Positions 9,674 to 18,045 of a DNA stretch of 64,000 nucleotides are shown piece by piece; positions within the stretch are counted from its first letter, which is position 1, and every line of letters begins with the position of its first letter. The stretch is from positions 186,001-250,000 of the forward strand of contig NZ_MTCM01000006.1 in NCBI RefSeq assembly GCF_002000245.1, read 5' to 3'. The notes under the pieces were generated by a model. The model was given only the letters and a program-made list of their open reading frames with translations, was not told where the DNA came from and did not search any database. The stretch is from Sphingobacterium sp. CZ-UAM. GTDB taxonomy: Bacteria; Bacteroidota; Bacteroidia; Sphingobacteriales; Sphingobacteriaceae. Made by a program: the position numbers and the translations under genes.

Positions 9674-9860
9674 GAAATTAAAATCCATATAATGACAGTT
9701 TGTCAGCCAGAAATATGGTTTATACTTTGTCAAATTTCTAAAGTAAATCAGTTATCTCTTAGCAGTCTGATCGCATATTCAGGTTATTTCCTACGTCACT
9801 TCTTTTCTTTCTGGCGATGTCATAAGCCTTTCGGATTAGCGGTGTTTCATTACTAGCCTG

Positions 9861-9910
9861 GATATTTAAAAAAAAGGCGTGGATGCTATCCACGCCTTTT
9901 TTTAAATATC
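9861..9910 (-). terminator. Terminator of the OmpA-like gene (50-bp palindrome)
   Basis: A nearly perfect palindrome: outer arms gatattt/aaatatc, an A8/T7 segment, then a 9-bp GC-rich stem (ggcgtggat at 9876-9884 with atccacgcc at 9888-9896) and a 3-base loop. It works in either direction and lies 63 bases after the OmpA-like stop. Confidence 0.85.
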
Positions 9911-9973
9911 CAACAAGCTTTTCAACGAATTGTAAAACAGTATGGATTCCCGAAGGATTATCTGCTCAGCTCC

Positions 9974-10663
9974 TTATTGACCTGCTTGTTGTTTTGCTTC
10001 TTTCTTCATTTGGTCACCGGCAACGATAACGATCTCTACGCGGCGGTTTTGTGCACGGCCAGCTTCGGTATCATTACTTGCGATTGGCTCAGAGAAGTTT
10101 CTTCCTTCAGTTTTAATACGTGAAGAAGCCAAACCTTTAGATACCGCAAATGCACGTACCGAATTAGCACGGTCCAAAGACACTTTATCATTTGCAGCTA
10201 AAGTTCCCACATTATCCGTGTGTCCGATAACCAAAATCTCTGTTCCTTGCTCCTTATTTAAAGTCGTCACCAAATTCGCGATATTATCTTTTGCAGATGC
10301 TTTTAAATCAGACTTGTTGAAATCGAACAAAATACCTGAATCAAATTTTACAACAATACCCTCTGCAGACTGAGTCACTTCAGCGCCTTCTACGGTTTTA
10401 GAAATCTCTGCAGCCTGTTTATCCATTTTCTTACCGATCAATACACCTGCTGCACCACCAATAGCCGCACCTGCCAATGTACCAATAGCCGTATTACCAG
10501 CCTTACCACCAATTAATGCACCTAAAGCACCCCCCGCAACACCACCAATCACACCGCCTTTAGTCGCATTATTTGTATTTTGGATTGTTGAACAACTTCC
10601 AAATAACATAGCCGAGGTTGCAACAGTCAAACCAAATACAGCTAATTTTCTATTCATTTTCAT
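9974..10663 (-). CDS. OmpA-family lipoprotein with glycine-zipper segment
   Basis: The 229-residue product has a lipoprotein signal (MLFGSC, Cys at about 24). A glycine-zipper region follows at about 35-80 (GGVIGGVAGGALGALIGG...), as in proteins that insert into or span membranes. The C-terminal OmpA/MotB domain at about 100-215 carries the peptidoglycan-binding pattern (VIGHTDNVG, LSLDRA-type and NRRVEI). It probably tethers the outer membrane to the cell wall. A good promoter is visible: TTTG, 20 bases, TTAGTTTG. Confidence 0.9.
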   Translation of the reverse strand: MKMNRKLAVFGLTVATSAMLFGSCSTIQNTNNATKGGVIGGVAGGALGALIGGKAGNTAIGTLAGAAIGGAAGVLIGKKMDKQAAEISKTVEGAEVTQSAEGIVVKFDSGILFDFNKSDLKASAKDNIANLVTTLNKEQGTEILVIGHTDNVGTLAANDKVSLDRANSVRAFAVSKGLASSRIKTEGRNFSEPIASNDTEAGRAQNRRVEIVIVAGDQMKKEAKQQAGQ

Positions 10664-10686
10664 ATCTATCTAAGACTTTTAATATT

Positions 10687-10718
10687 CAAACTAAATTACT
10701 GTTGATGTTAAAATCAAA
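10687..10718 (-). promoter_or_regulatory. Promoter of the OmpA-like gene
   Basis: On the minus strand a -33 TTTG (10715-10718) is followed after 20 bases by TTAGTTTG (10687-10694), one mismatch from TAnnTTTG. The ATG is 23 bases further on. Spacing fits the Bacteroidota housekeeping promoter. Confidence 0.55.
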
Positions 10719-10860
10719 CAAAGTGCCAAAAGCATCCTTTTTTAACTTTTTTGTTACGGTATTCAGAAAAAATACATTCTAACGTTGATAATTGAGGACG
10801 ATAAGCTACAAATAAGCCGGTCATTGTCCAAAGAAACAACAGCATAAAAAGAAAAATGTT

Positions 10861-11622
10861 TTATTTCTCTTGTGTCTTAACTTCAATATCAGGCAATAAA
10901 GATCCTTTTGGACGCCCTTTCGCCTCAAAGTCTTCTAGCGATTGCTTAACATAATGCATCAGATCATATTGCCCCCAATGTTCAGCCAGATCAAATGAGG
11001 GACGATAACGTACCATGAAAGCATCTAAATCAGCGCTATCCAATTTTGTTAAGTTCTGAACAGCTGCTCTTGAAAAAATACGGTCGACCTGTAATTCTTC
11101 CTTTTCCCTGTCCATAAAGCGGCCAAAGCGTTTCGCATTTTTCGCTTCCCGTCCAAAAAGATTATAAAGCGCTGTGGCCGGACTACCTAAATAAGTCCCA
11201 AATTTATTCTTCCCACCATTATAAACTCCTTTCTTCGAATAATTTCCCATGGCATCATTCAATTCAGCTTCCTTGGACTTACGCTCCACAATGACTGTTT
11301 CCAGCTTAATTCCTTCCTGCATTTCAACATAGAATTCATTGAGATTTGTTAAAATAGTCTTTATTGGTGAAAAGCCAACTTTAGTAAAAGAAAGAGAATC
11401 CCCTACAGAGGCATCGATTGTGAATACGCCAAAAGAGTTTGTCAGCGCGGATCTGCTTGTACGCATATTTAGCACAACCACATCTCCAATTCTATTGCCT
11501 GTCCCCCTTTGTATCACCATACCTGACACTTTTTGTATATGTTGTGCCTTCGCACCAAATCCGGTCAAAAGCAACATCAATACGCCTAATAGCCCACCTA
11601 TATGTATGTGTATTCTTCTCAT
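10861..11622 (-). CDS. Secreted protein with carboxypeptidase-regulatory-like domain
   Basis: Starting at the ATG (11622) the product has 253 residues; a GTG 21 bases upstream would add MIKQYIP but the ATG places the signal peptide (MRRIHIHIGGLLGVLMLLLTGFGAKA) at the N-terminus. The mature part opens with a beta-sandwich of the carboxypeptidase-regulatory (CarbopepD_reg) type (VSGMVIQRGTGNRIGDVVVLN...VGFSPIKT), followed by a helical, charged region of unknown function. No TonB-dependent barrel follows, so it is a short secreted or periplasmic protein. Function unknown. Confidence 0.75.
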   Translation of the reverse strand: MRRIHIHIGGLLGVLMLLLTGFGAKAQHIQKVSGMVIQRGTGNRIGDVVVLNMRTSRSALTNSFGVFTIDASVGDSLSFTKVGFSPIKTILTNLNEFYVEMQEGIKLETVIVERKSKEAELNDAMGNYSKKGVYNGGKNKFGTYLGSPATALYNLFGREAKNAKRFGRFMDREKEELQVDRIFSRAAVQNLTKLDSADLDAFMVRYRPSFDLAEHWGQYDLMHYVKQSLEDFEAKGRPKGSLLPDIEVKTQEK

Positions 11623-11833
11623 TGGAATATATTGTTTTATCACGCTAGTTTGTTAAGCATTTTTCTAGCCACTAGCGTTATTGAAAGCGATAGGACAAAA
11701 TCTCACTAATCCAAGACAGCCGATCTCCGAACTATCATTGCAGCCTTTTGAATCCTCACATGCTCAACCTATTTCGCTAAAAATAGTAATAGTTTGACAA
11801 TTGTACTGTTAAAAAAGTTTAAATATTCCTTCT

Positions 11834-12232
11834 TTATTTGTAGGGGTAGAAAACAAAATTGGCTCCTTCGGCAACAACGACGAACAAACACATATAATCT
11901 TTTGCCGGTTTATAATTTTGTACAAAAGTAGCCTTACGATCCTCCTGAATGATATCCATTTCGACAAATTCCTCTAAAGTAGAGGCATTGATTGTCCAGT
12001 TAGTATTAAGCTCGACACGGTCTAGGATCACTTCTCCTACAGAGACTTCATGTTGATGTGCCACAAAAATCGGATAGGAAGAATAACCTTCTTCAATAAT
12101 CTCCATTGCCACTTCGCGGATTGACTCACTATAAAAATCAAGATCTACCTGCAAACTCTTCAACGGGCTCTGCCCGGCAGATTGCGTTTCCTCATTTCTG
12201 GCTCCGCCTGAAAATAAATCCTCTACTTCCAT
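11834..12232 (-). CDS. Conserved small protein next to rlmD, function unknown
   Basis: An acidic, soluble protein of 132 residues with no signal peptide. It starts 3 bases after the rlmD stop codon, so the two genes are almost surely co-transcribed and perhaps translationally coupled. The sequence (SIREVAMEIIEEGYSSYPIFVAHQHEVSVGEVILDRVELNTNWTINAS) reads like a compact alpha/beta protein, but I do not recognise a family. Confidence 0.75.
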   Translation of the reverse strand: MEVEDLFSGGARNEETQSAGQSPLKSLQVDLDFYSESIREVAMEIIEEGYSSYPIFVAHQHEVSVGEVILDRVELNTNWTINASTLEEFVEMDIIQEDRKATFVQNYKPAKDYMCLFVVVAEGANFVFYPYK

Positions 12233-12235
12233 ATA

Positions 12236-13648
12236 TTATGATTTTTTTAGTTCTAATAGAACGACATTTTCTACGTGTTGCGTATGGGGAAACATATCCA
12301 CAGGCTTGATACGTTTTACATCATATTTATCGGCCAACAGGACTAAATCTCTCGCCTGTGTCGCTGCATTACAACTTACATAAACAATTCTGGGAGATTC
12401 CATTTCCAACAAACGGGCCACAACATCCGCATGCATACCTGCCCGTGGAGGGTCAGTAATTACTACATCCGGTTTACCATGTTCGGCAATAAAAGATGGC
12501 GTCAGCACATCTTTCATATCACCGGCATAAAACTTCGTATTGCTAATATCATTAATTGCTGAATTAACTTTTGCATCTTCAATCGCACTAGGAACATACT
12601 CAACCCCGATCACCTCTTTCGCTTTCTTAGCAACAAAATTTGCAATCGTACCAGCTCCGGTATACAAGTCATACACAAGTTCATCACCTTTTAGATCAGC
12701 AAAATCACGCGTGATCTTATAGAGCTCATACGCTTGCGCTGAGTTGGTCTGATAAAAAGACTTCGGCCCCACCTTGTAGCGAAGACCTTCCATTTCCTCA
12801 TAAATAAAATCCCGACCCGCATATACCTCAATCTCCTGGTCGAAGATGGTATCGTTACGCTTTTGATTCACAATATATAGCAACGACGCAATTTGAGGGA
12901 ACTTGTCTTTGATGAAACTCATTAGCAATTCAACTTGTCCATCTTCAGGGTAAGCAAAAACCACTATAACCATCATCTCACCTGTAGAAGAAATACGGAT
13001 AATCAGATTGCGTAATACTCCTGTATGCTCCCGGAGATCATAAAAGGTCATCCCGTTGTTGAGAGCAAAGTCCCGTATGGTATTCCGCACTTCGTTGGAA
13101 GGATCTTCCTGGAGAAAACAATGATCGATATCCAAGATTTTATCAAAACGTCCAGGCACGTGAAAACCAAGCGCATTCATTTCCAATTGTGATGCAGCCT
13201 CGTCAACAGAAGTCAGCCATTTCTTATTGGAAAATGTATATTCTAATTTGTTTCTATAATATTCTGTTTGGGCCGATCCTAAAATATCCTCCATCGAGGA
13301 AGTATCGACTTTCCCAATACGGGATAAAGCATTATCAACAGATTGTTGTTTGAATTTCAATTGCGCTTCATAGCTCATGTGTTGCCACTTACACCCGCCA
13401 CATACACCAAAATGCTCACAAAAAGGATCTACGCGGTAAGTAGAAGCTTCTTTAAGACTCGTCACCCGAGCCTCGGCAAAATTCTTCTTCTTGCGCATTA
13501 ACTCCACATCGACAACATCACCGGGGACAGCTTTTTCGACAAACAAAACCAAATCGTCGGTTTTCCCTACACCTCTACCTTCTTCGGCAATATCAATGAT
13601 TGCAATATCTTTCAAGAACTTTTTTTCTTGCGGAATTCTTCTACTCAT
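12236..13648 (-). CDS. rlmD: 23S rRNA (uracil-5-)-methyltransferase, RlmD/RumA type
   Basis: SAM-dependent enzyme that forms m5U in 23S rRNA. From the ATG at 13648 the protein has 470 residues; a TTG 9 bases upstream is also in frame. It has an N-terminal TRAM domain (DIAEEGRGVGKTDDLVLFVEKAVPGDVVDVEL), the [4Fe-4S] cysteines CEHFGVCGGCKWQH near 80, a SAM-binding DLYTGAGTIANF motif near 315, DPPRAG near 398 and the catalytic YVSCNA cysteine near 425. A -7 element (TATTTTTG, 13655-13662) lies only 6 bases before the ATG, which supports this start and a very short leader. Confidence 0.93.
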   Translation of the reverse strand: MSRRIPQEKKFLKDIAIIDIAEEGRGVGKTDDLVLFVEKAVPGDVVDVELMRKKKNFAEARVTSLKEASTYRVDPFCEHFGVCGGCKWQHMSYEAQLKFKQQSVDNALSRIGKVDTSSMEDILGSAQTEYYRNKLEYTFSNKKWLTSVDEAASQLEMNALGFHVPGRFDKILDIDHCFLQEDPSNEVRNTIRDFALNNGMTFYDLREHTGVLRNLIIRISSTGEMMVIVVFAYPEDGQVELLMSFIKDKFPQIASLLYIVNQKRNDTIFDQEIEVYAGRDFIYEEMEGLRYKVGPKSFYQTNSAQAYELYKITRDFADLKGDELVYDLYTGAGTIANFVAKKAKEVIGVEYVPSAIEDAKVNSAINDISNTKFYAGDMKDVLTPSFIAEHGKPDVVITDPPRAGMHADVVARLLEMESPRIVYVSCNAATQARDLVLLADKYDVKRIKPVDMFPHTQHVENVVLLELKKS

Positions 13649-13654
13649 AGTTCG

Positions 13655-13662
13655 CAAAAATA
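13655..13662 (-). promoter_or_regulatory. -7 element of rlmD, 6 bases from the ATG
   Basis: TATTTTTG on the minus strand matches TAnnTTTG exactly. With the start point 4-7 bases after this element, the mRNA would begin at or next to the ATG. Confidence 0.55.
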
Positions 13663-13921
13663 CAATTTTTTATATTGATTTTCCACTGACTACCATTGTC
13701 TTAAAAAAAAGACCTTCCATGTATCTTATCAATCCATTTCCATCACGCAAATTCCCTTGATATTCAAAGTCATCCAAGCAATATCAAAGCCCTCCCGCCA
13801 TGGAAAATGATATAAGTTTATGGATCTCAGTCCTAAAAGTGACGGGAACGGTAAAAATAAAAATGGAAGATTATTTAACCAGGCACGTAGCCGAAAAGCA
13901 ATAAACAGATAAACCCTTTGT

Positions 13922-14497
13922 TTAGAGGATAGTTGCCTGCACGAGGTAAGGAAGAATTTCCTTTTGAAAAGAAATGAAATTTTTACGCACATCGGCATCC
14001 GAGACCGCTGTAAAAGCAAAGGAGAATACAATGCTCTTACTTGATTTGATCAGAAATGTCAATTTTTCCTCACTGATCGCTTCATTAATCTTTTCATTCT
14101 GAATAAAAGTACTCAAAAGCAGAAATTCCAGATCTTCAGATAATGTCTTTAGATATTCTTGCGCATTGGCAGACTCACGGATAAATTCCCAGCCGATCAA
14201 CTCATTGCATGCCGTATAAGTCAGCCGGCTGACACGTAGGATGGTCGAAGCCAAAAAGGAAGCCATATCATCCTCATACTTTGTTGTCTTTAAGATATCC
14301 AGCAAACTCGCCCGCAGATAGTCCATTAAAATCGCATGCAAGATCATCTCTTTACTATCAAAGTATTTATAAACAGTCGCTTTGGCAAGCTTAGCTTTTT
14401 TTGCCAACGTGTTTACACTGGTTTTATGATAACCATTTTGACGAAAAAGTTCCCGTGCTGTTCTTTTTATGGATTCAATGATATGATCTGGTTCCAT
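13922..14497 (-). CDS. TetR/AcrR-family transcriptional regulator
   Basis: A 191-residue one-component repressor. Residues 1-50 form the TetR helix-turn-helix domain (IIESIKRTARELFRQNGYHKTSVNTLAKKAKLAKATVYKYFDSKEMIL). The rest is the ligand and dimerisation domain, with no identifiable ligand. The gene is isolated, with no efflux pump or enzyme beside it, so its target cannot be read from context. Its own promoter lies within a 12-bp inverted repeat (14521-14584), which suggests autoregulation. Confidence 0.9.
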   Translation of the reverse strand: MEPDHIIESIKRTARELFRQNGYHKTSVNTLAKKAKLAKATVYKYFDSKEMILHAILMDYLRASLLDILKTTKYEDDMASFLASTILRVSRLTYTACNELIGWEFIRESANAQEYLKTLSEDLEFLLLSTFIQNEKINEAISEEKLTFLIKSSKSIVFSFAFTAVSDADVRKNFISFQKEILPYLVQATIL

Positions 14498-14520
14498 ACT
14501 CTTCAGATAAGACTACCACA

Positions 14521-14584
14521 CATCACACTATTTCCAATTCCCAAACCGCCAAAGTTACGCTTAGAGCCTGGCAATAGTGTGATG
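14521..14584. promoter_or_regulatory. Inverted repeat flanking the tetR promoter
   Basis: CATCACACTATT at 14521-14532 and its exact complement AATAGTGTGATG at 14573-14584 lie on either side of the tetR -7 element (TAACTTTG on the minus strand, 14550-14557). The arm centres are 52 bp apart, about five helical turns. The arrangement resembles two half-operators for a repressor acting on its own promoter, but binding is an inference. Confidence 0.5.
14550..14557 (-). promoter_or_regulatory. -7 element of tetR
   Basis: TAACTTTG on the minus strand matches TAnnTTTG exactly, about 50 bases before the tetR ATG, between the two arms of the inverted repeat. Confidence 0.5.
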
Positions 14585-14611
14585 CTTACAACAGTCTTTA
14601 TTAGCATTGAT

Positions 14612-15652
14612 TTATATTAATTCAGTCTCAAACTGAGCTAAGAAACGCGTATCATTTTCAGAAAAAAGGCGCAAGTCTTTGATTACGTATTTCAGATTTG
14701 TGATCCTTTCGATTCCCATACCGAAGGCAAAACCCGAATACTTTTTACTGTCGATTCCGCAATTTTCAAGTACATTCGGATCAACCATTCCGCAGCCCAA
14801 AATCTCTACCCAACCAGAATATTTACAAAGATTACATCCAGCACCTTTACAGATCGTACAAGAAATATCCATCTCAGCAGAAGGCTCTGTAAACGGGAAG
14901 TACGAAGGTCGGAAACGAACCTTAGTGCCTTCACCATACATTTCTTGAACAAAATGGTATAAAGTCTGCTTCAAATCAGCAAACGAAACATTTTCATCCA
15001 CATATAATCCTTCTACCTGATGAAAGAAACAATGTGCGCGAGCCGAGATAGCTTCATTTCGATAAACACGACCAGGCATAATCGCACGGAAAGGTGGTTT
15101 ACCAGCTTCCATGAGTCTCACTTGAACAGAAGATGTATGTGTTCTCAGTGTAATATCGTTACCTTCTTGTTTTTTGATAAAGAATGTATCTTGCATATCA
15201 CGCGCCGGATGTTCAGGAGGAAAATTCAACGCGGAGAAATTGTGCCAATCATCTTCGATCTCTGGTCCCTCAGAAACGATGAAACCTAGCTTTTTAAAGA
15301 TCTCAACGATTTCCTTGCGTACCAACGAGATTGGATGTCTGGATCCCAATTGAAATCCATTACCAGGCAATGTTAAATCACCTTCGATTTGCTGGGATTT
15401 CTGTTTCTCACCGGAACCAAATTTTTCCTGTGCTTCCTTGAAGGTATTTTCTGCCAACTGCTTAAATTCATTCAGTACTTTTCCCAAAGTACGTTTTTCT
15501 TCAGGAGTAACTGTTTTGAATTCATCAAAAAGATTCTTCACGATCCCTTTGGAAACCAAAAACTTCAATCTGAAATTTTCTACATCGGCTGAAGAAGATG
15601 GCGCAAATGCCTTAATTTCTTCAGTATACTGCGTAATTTTATCTTGCAACAT
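14612..15652 (-). CDS. pheS: Phenylalanine--tRNA ligase alpha subunit
   Basis: Catalytic subunit of the heterotetrameric class II synthetase that charges tRNA-Phe. The ATG at 15652 gives 346 residues beginning MLQDKITQYTEEI, the usual start of the N-terminal coiled coil. A longer reading (from 15718) would put a hydrophobic, non-conserved piece in front and is rejected because a -7 promoter (TATGTTTG) falls inside it. The catalytic core has motif 2 (RVYRNEAISARAHCFFHQVEGLYVDE) and motif 3 (GFAFGMGIERITNLKY). A Cys cluster (CTICKGAGCNLCKYSGWVEILGCG) precedes motif 3. pheT is not adjacent. Confidence 0.96.
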   Translation of the reverse strand: MLQDKITQYTEEIKAFAPSSSADVENFRLKFLVSKGIVKNLFDEFKTVTPEEKRTLGKVLNEFKQLAENTFKEAQEKFGSGEKQKSQQIEGDLTLPGNGFQLGSRHPISLVRKEIVEIFKKLGFIVSEGPEIEDDWHNFSALNFPPEHPARDMQDTFFIKKQEGNDITLRTHTSSVQVRLMEAGKPPFRAIMPGRVYRNEAISARAHCFFHQVEGLYVDENVSFADLKQTLYHFVQEMYGEGTKVRFRPSYFPFTEPSAEMDISCTICKGAGCNLCKYSGWVEILGCGMVDPNVLENCGIDSKKYSGFAFGMGIERITNLKYVIKDLRLFSENDTRFLAQFETELI

Positions 15653-15660
15653 AATTAGGA

Positions 15661-15668
15661 CAAACATA
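15661..15668 (-). promoter_or_regulatory. -7 element of pheS
   Basis: TATGTTTG (minus strand) matches TAnnTTTG exactly and ends 8 bases before the pheS ATG. It decides between the two possible starts. Confidence 0.6.
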
Positions 15669-15843
15669 GCCAAAATTTCCGCCAAAAAGAAATTTTGCCA
15701 TCTCCCGATATGCGCCAAAAGCGAAGCCGTAAAGAAGATAGAGGTGCACGACCCAACGGATAAAGTTCTTTCTAATCAACGCTTTGAATAGGAACCTTAT
15801 TTTTAAACTGCGGTTAAAAGGAATGGAAAATATACTGTAAATC

Positions 15844-15869
15844 AAAAAGAGCAGATTTTTCATCTGCTC
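15844..15869 (-). terminator. ssb terminator
   Basis: An 8-bp stem (gagcagat at 15849-15856, atctgctc at 15862-15869) with a 5-base loop and a T5 run on the minus strand, 62 bases after the ssb stop. Confidence 0.75.
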
Positions 15870-15931
15870 CTTGCCCATAATTATATATAAAACAATAATC
15901 TTCTGCTATTCAAAGCTACCTGTAAGTTCGA

Positions 15932-16390
15932 TTAAAATGGAAGCGGATTATCCTCCTGATCGTTTTCGGTAAAATCAACTTCGATTTCTTTATCCTCAGC
16001 TTTCTGTGCTGGGGTACTTGCAACATTCCCCGTGTTAGCAGCTCCAGTAGGCTCAAAATCCGATTTCCGTCCCAAAAGGGTAAAAGTCTCAGCAACTACT
16101 TCAGTCGCATAGCGTCGGATTCCCTCTTTATCTTCGTAGGTACGTGTACGTAATCGACCTTCGATATAGACCAACTTGCCCTTAGTAAGGTATTTTACCG
16201 CCACATCTGCCAAGCCGCGCCACATGACAATATTGTGCCACTCGGTTTGTTCTACTCGTTTTCCGTCCTTGTTATACGTTTCTGAAGTTGCCAATGGGAA
16301 ACTGGCAACGGAGACATTGCCTTCTAAATATCGAATTTCGGGATCTTTTCCAAGATGTCCCACTAAAATAACTTTGTTAACTCCTGACAT
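15932..16390 (-). CDS. ssb: Single-stranded DNA-binding protein
   Basis: Binds single-stranded DNA in replication, recombination and repair. The 152-residue protein has the OB fold at about 1-105 (MSGVNKVILVGHLGKDPEIRY..., WHNIVMWRGLADVAVKYLTKGKLVYIEGRLRTRTYEDKEG). A disordered linker follows, and the acidic tail ends in NPLPF, the partner-binding tip (classically DIPF). It is 19 bases downstream of mutY, so both repair genes probably share a transcript. Confidence 0.96.
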   Translation of the reverse strand: MSGVNKVILVGHLGKDPEIRYLEGNVSVASFPLATSETYNKDGKRVEQTEWHNIVMWRGLADVAVKYLTKGKLVYIEGRLRTRTYEDKEGIRRYATEVVAETFTLLGRKSDFEPTGAANTGNVASTPAQKAEDKEIEVDFTENDQEDNPLPF

Positions 16391-16409
16391 AATTTAAAAG
16401 CATAAATGG

Positions 16410-17459
16410 TTAAAAATTGGATCTTTCCAAAAAGGTGAAGATCAACTTGTGTTTAGCTAATTTATCTAAATCTTTTAAAAATACATAATCCCAATTGGAT
16501 TTTTTTTGATTTAGACCGCCCTCTAACCGCACTTCAAAGAATGTCGCATAAATATTCTGATGGCTCAGAATATGTTTAGTTTGTTTTTGTAGAAGCTTGA
16601 TTTCCACATTTCCCCCGAAATACCGGACAAATTCCTCATCTCCAAGGAGCTCGGGTATCGTTAATGTACGATCAGACTCGATCAGAGGAAACTCGTATAA
16701 ATTCTGCCAGACATCACCTTCCCCCCGCTTTGACATCAAAATTTGCGCTTCGTATTTAAGGATAAAATAATTAAAATACCGATCCTTACTCGCCTTTGCT
16801 TTAAGTTTAACTGGTAATCGATCGACATCGCCCTGTAGCACCGCATAACAGGATGTATTAAACATACAAGTAATACATAAAGGTTGCTTTGGCTTACAAT
16901 GAATAGCACCGAAATCCATGATGGCCTGGTTGTATAATGCCGGATAGTCCTGATCCAAATTCTCCTGAGCGATAGCTGTAAAAATTTTCTTTCCCTCAGT
17001 AGAATTGATCGCGGTGTCTATTCCAAAATACCTAGAAAGCACTCGGAACACATTCCCATCCAGTACTGCCTGCGCCTCATTATTGGCAAAGGATGATATT
17101 GCGGCAGCGGTATATTCACCTATACCGGGAAGCTTTAGCAAGGTCTTATAATCTACAGGAAAAATGCCGTTATATTCGTCACGGACGATTCGTGCAGCCT
17201 TATGCATATTTCGCCCCCTTGAATAATAACCCAGTCCCTGCCAAAGATGTAAAATATCATCTTCCTCTGCGTTAGCAAAGTCAACGACTGTCTCAAACCG
17301 TTCCACGAATCGTAAATAGTAAGGCAGCCCTTGTTCTACTCGAGTCTGTTGCAGGATAATCTCAGAGAGCCAAATTTTATAGGCATCTCTTGTTTCCCGC
17401 CATGGTAAATCACGCTTATGCTGTTGATACCACCCCTGCAATTCCGCACCAAATGTCAT
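16410..17459 (-). CDS. mutY: A/G-specific adenine glycosylase MutY
   Basis: Removes adenine mispaired with 8-oxoguanine. From the ATG at 17459 the protein has 349 residues; a TTG 18 bases upstream is in frame but less likely. It shows the helix-hairpin-helix and catalytic Asp (LPGIGEYTAAAISSFA...VLDGNVFRVLSR), the catalytic Glu in QTRVEQGLPYY and the [4Fe-4S] motif CKPKQPLCITCMFNTSC. The C-terminal 8-oxoG-recognition NUDIX-like domain covers about 230-349. The sequence just before the ATG (CATTTTTG) is one base off the -7 consensus. Confidence 0.95.
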   Translation of the reverse strand: MTFGAELQGWYQQHKRDLPWRETRDAYKIWLSEIILQQTRVEQGLPYYLRFVERFETVVDFANAEEDDILHLWQGLGYYSRGRNMHKAARIVRDEYNGIFPVDYKTLLKLPGIGEYTAAAISSFANNEAQAVLDGNVFRVLSRYFGIDTAINSTEGKKIFTAIAQENLDQDYPALYNQAIMDFGAIHCKPKQPLCITCMFNTSCYAVLQGDVDRLPVKLKAKASKDRYFNYFILKYEAQILMSKRGEGDVWQNLYEFPLIESDRTLTIPELLGDEEFVRYFGGNVEIKLLQKQTKHILSHQNIYATFFEVRLEGGLNQKKSNWDYVFLKDLDKLAKHKLIFTFLERSNF

Positions 17460-17565
17460 AACAACAAAAATGCACAATTTTTCAGCATTTTCAAGCAGCG
17501 TACAAACAAAGATCGGCTCCCGTTATCAAATCAAAACCTGAAACAGAGGTTCGAATACAAACCTC

Positions 17566-18045
17566 TTATTTTTTCGCATTACGAAGCGATGTAATCTGTT
17601 CGTCCGGTTCCAAAATGGCATTTTCCAAGGAAATGGAACCATTATATTTTTCTTTTAATGCCTGATACAGGCGTCCGTCATAGGAGACAGCAAAACGTCC
17701 ATCAGCTTTCAGATACACAGGCAAATGACGGTTACCTACATCAAAACAGAATTCTCCGACCATAGAAAGATCCTGACTGTCAAGCAGTACACAAAGACAG
17801 GGCAAGATATTGACCTGTATAAACAGGTCTTCGCGATGATAGATACATTGCCCTGACTGTAAGGCCGTGCTGTCATCCCTTTGTATCTTTACCGTATTAC
17901 CCTTACGCGTTTTGCGGTGGATAACACGTTTATTTACTTCAAAGTAGGAAAGATCCAAGATATCCGATTCACGATTGAATTTAACATGCTCAAAATTGGG
18001 AATGGACTCAATGAGGATTTCGGTAGGCTCTTTCGATTTACGCAT
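17566..18045 (-). CDS. Second UreE-like urease accessory protein
   Basis: A 159-residue homologue of the UreE encoded earlier in the same operon. Both share the blocks ILPCxC, (D/E)xGN(R/K)HxPV and a short 'Y-LxQ-L' segment; here GNRHLPV places the conserved nickel-site His at about 107. The N-terminal domain is divergent and strongly basic (KRVIHRKTRKGNTVK), and there is no His-rich tail. The start overlaps the ureD end by 8 bases, so it is the last gene of the urease operon and probably translationally coupled. Possible roles are a second nickel-delivery chaperone or a partner forming a heterodimer with the first UreE. The homology is clear by eye; the function is inferred. Confidence 0.8.
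   Translation of the reverse strand: MRKSKEPTEILIESIPNFEHVKFNRESDILDLSYFEVNKRVIHRKTRKGNTVKIQRDDSTALQSGQCIYHREDLFIQVNILPCLCVLLDSQDLSMVGEFCFDVGNRHLPVYLKADGRFAVSYDGRLYQALKEKYNGSISLENAILEPDEQITSLRNAKK

Larger units (their letters stand above)
9646..9973. other. Intergenic region: miaB promoter and OmpA terminator
   Basis: The 328-base gap contains the miaB -7 element at 9666-9673 and the terminator of the OmpA-like gene at 9861-9910. I see no coding frame or further structure in between. Confidence 0.7.

Noticed and set aside
13729..14031. 100-codon frame overlapping the tetR end
   Set aside because: It overlaps the tetR coding region in another frame for over 100 bases, is Leu/Arg/Ser-rich without family signs, and is best explained as a shadow.
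15639..15878. 79-codon minus frame between ssb and pheS (MGKEQMKNLLFLIYSIF...)
   Set aside because: It runs through the ssb terminator stem and the pheS promoter and overlaps the pheS start; hydrophobic stretches arise from the T-rich sequence.
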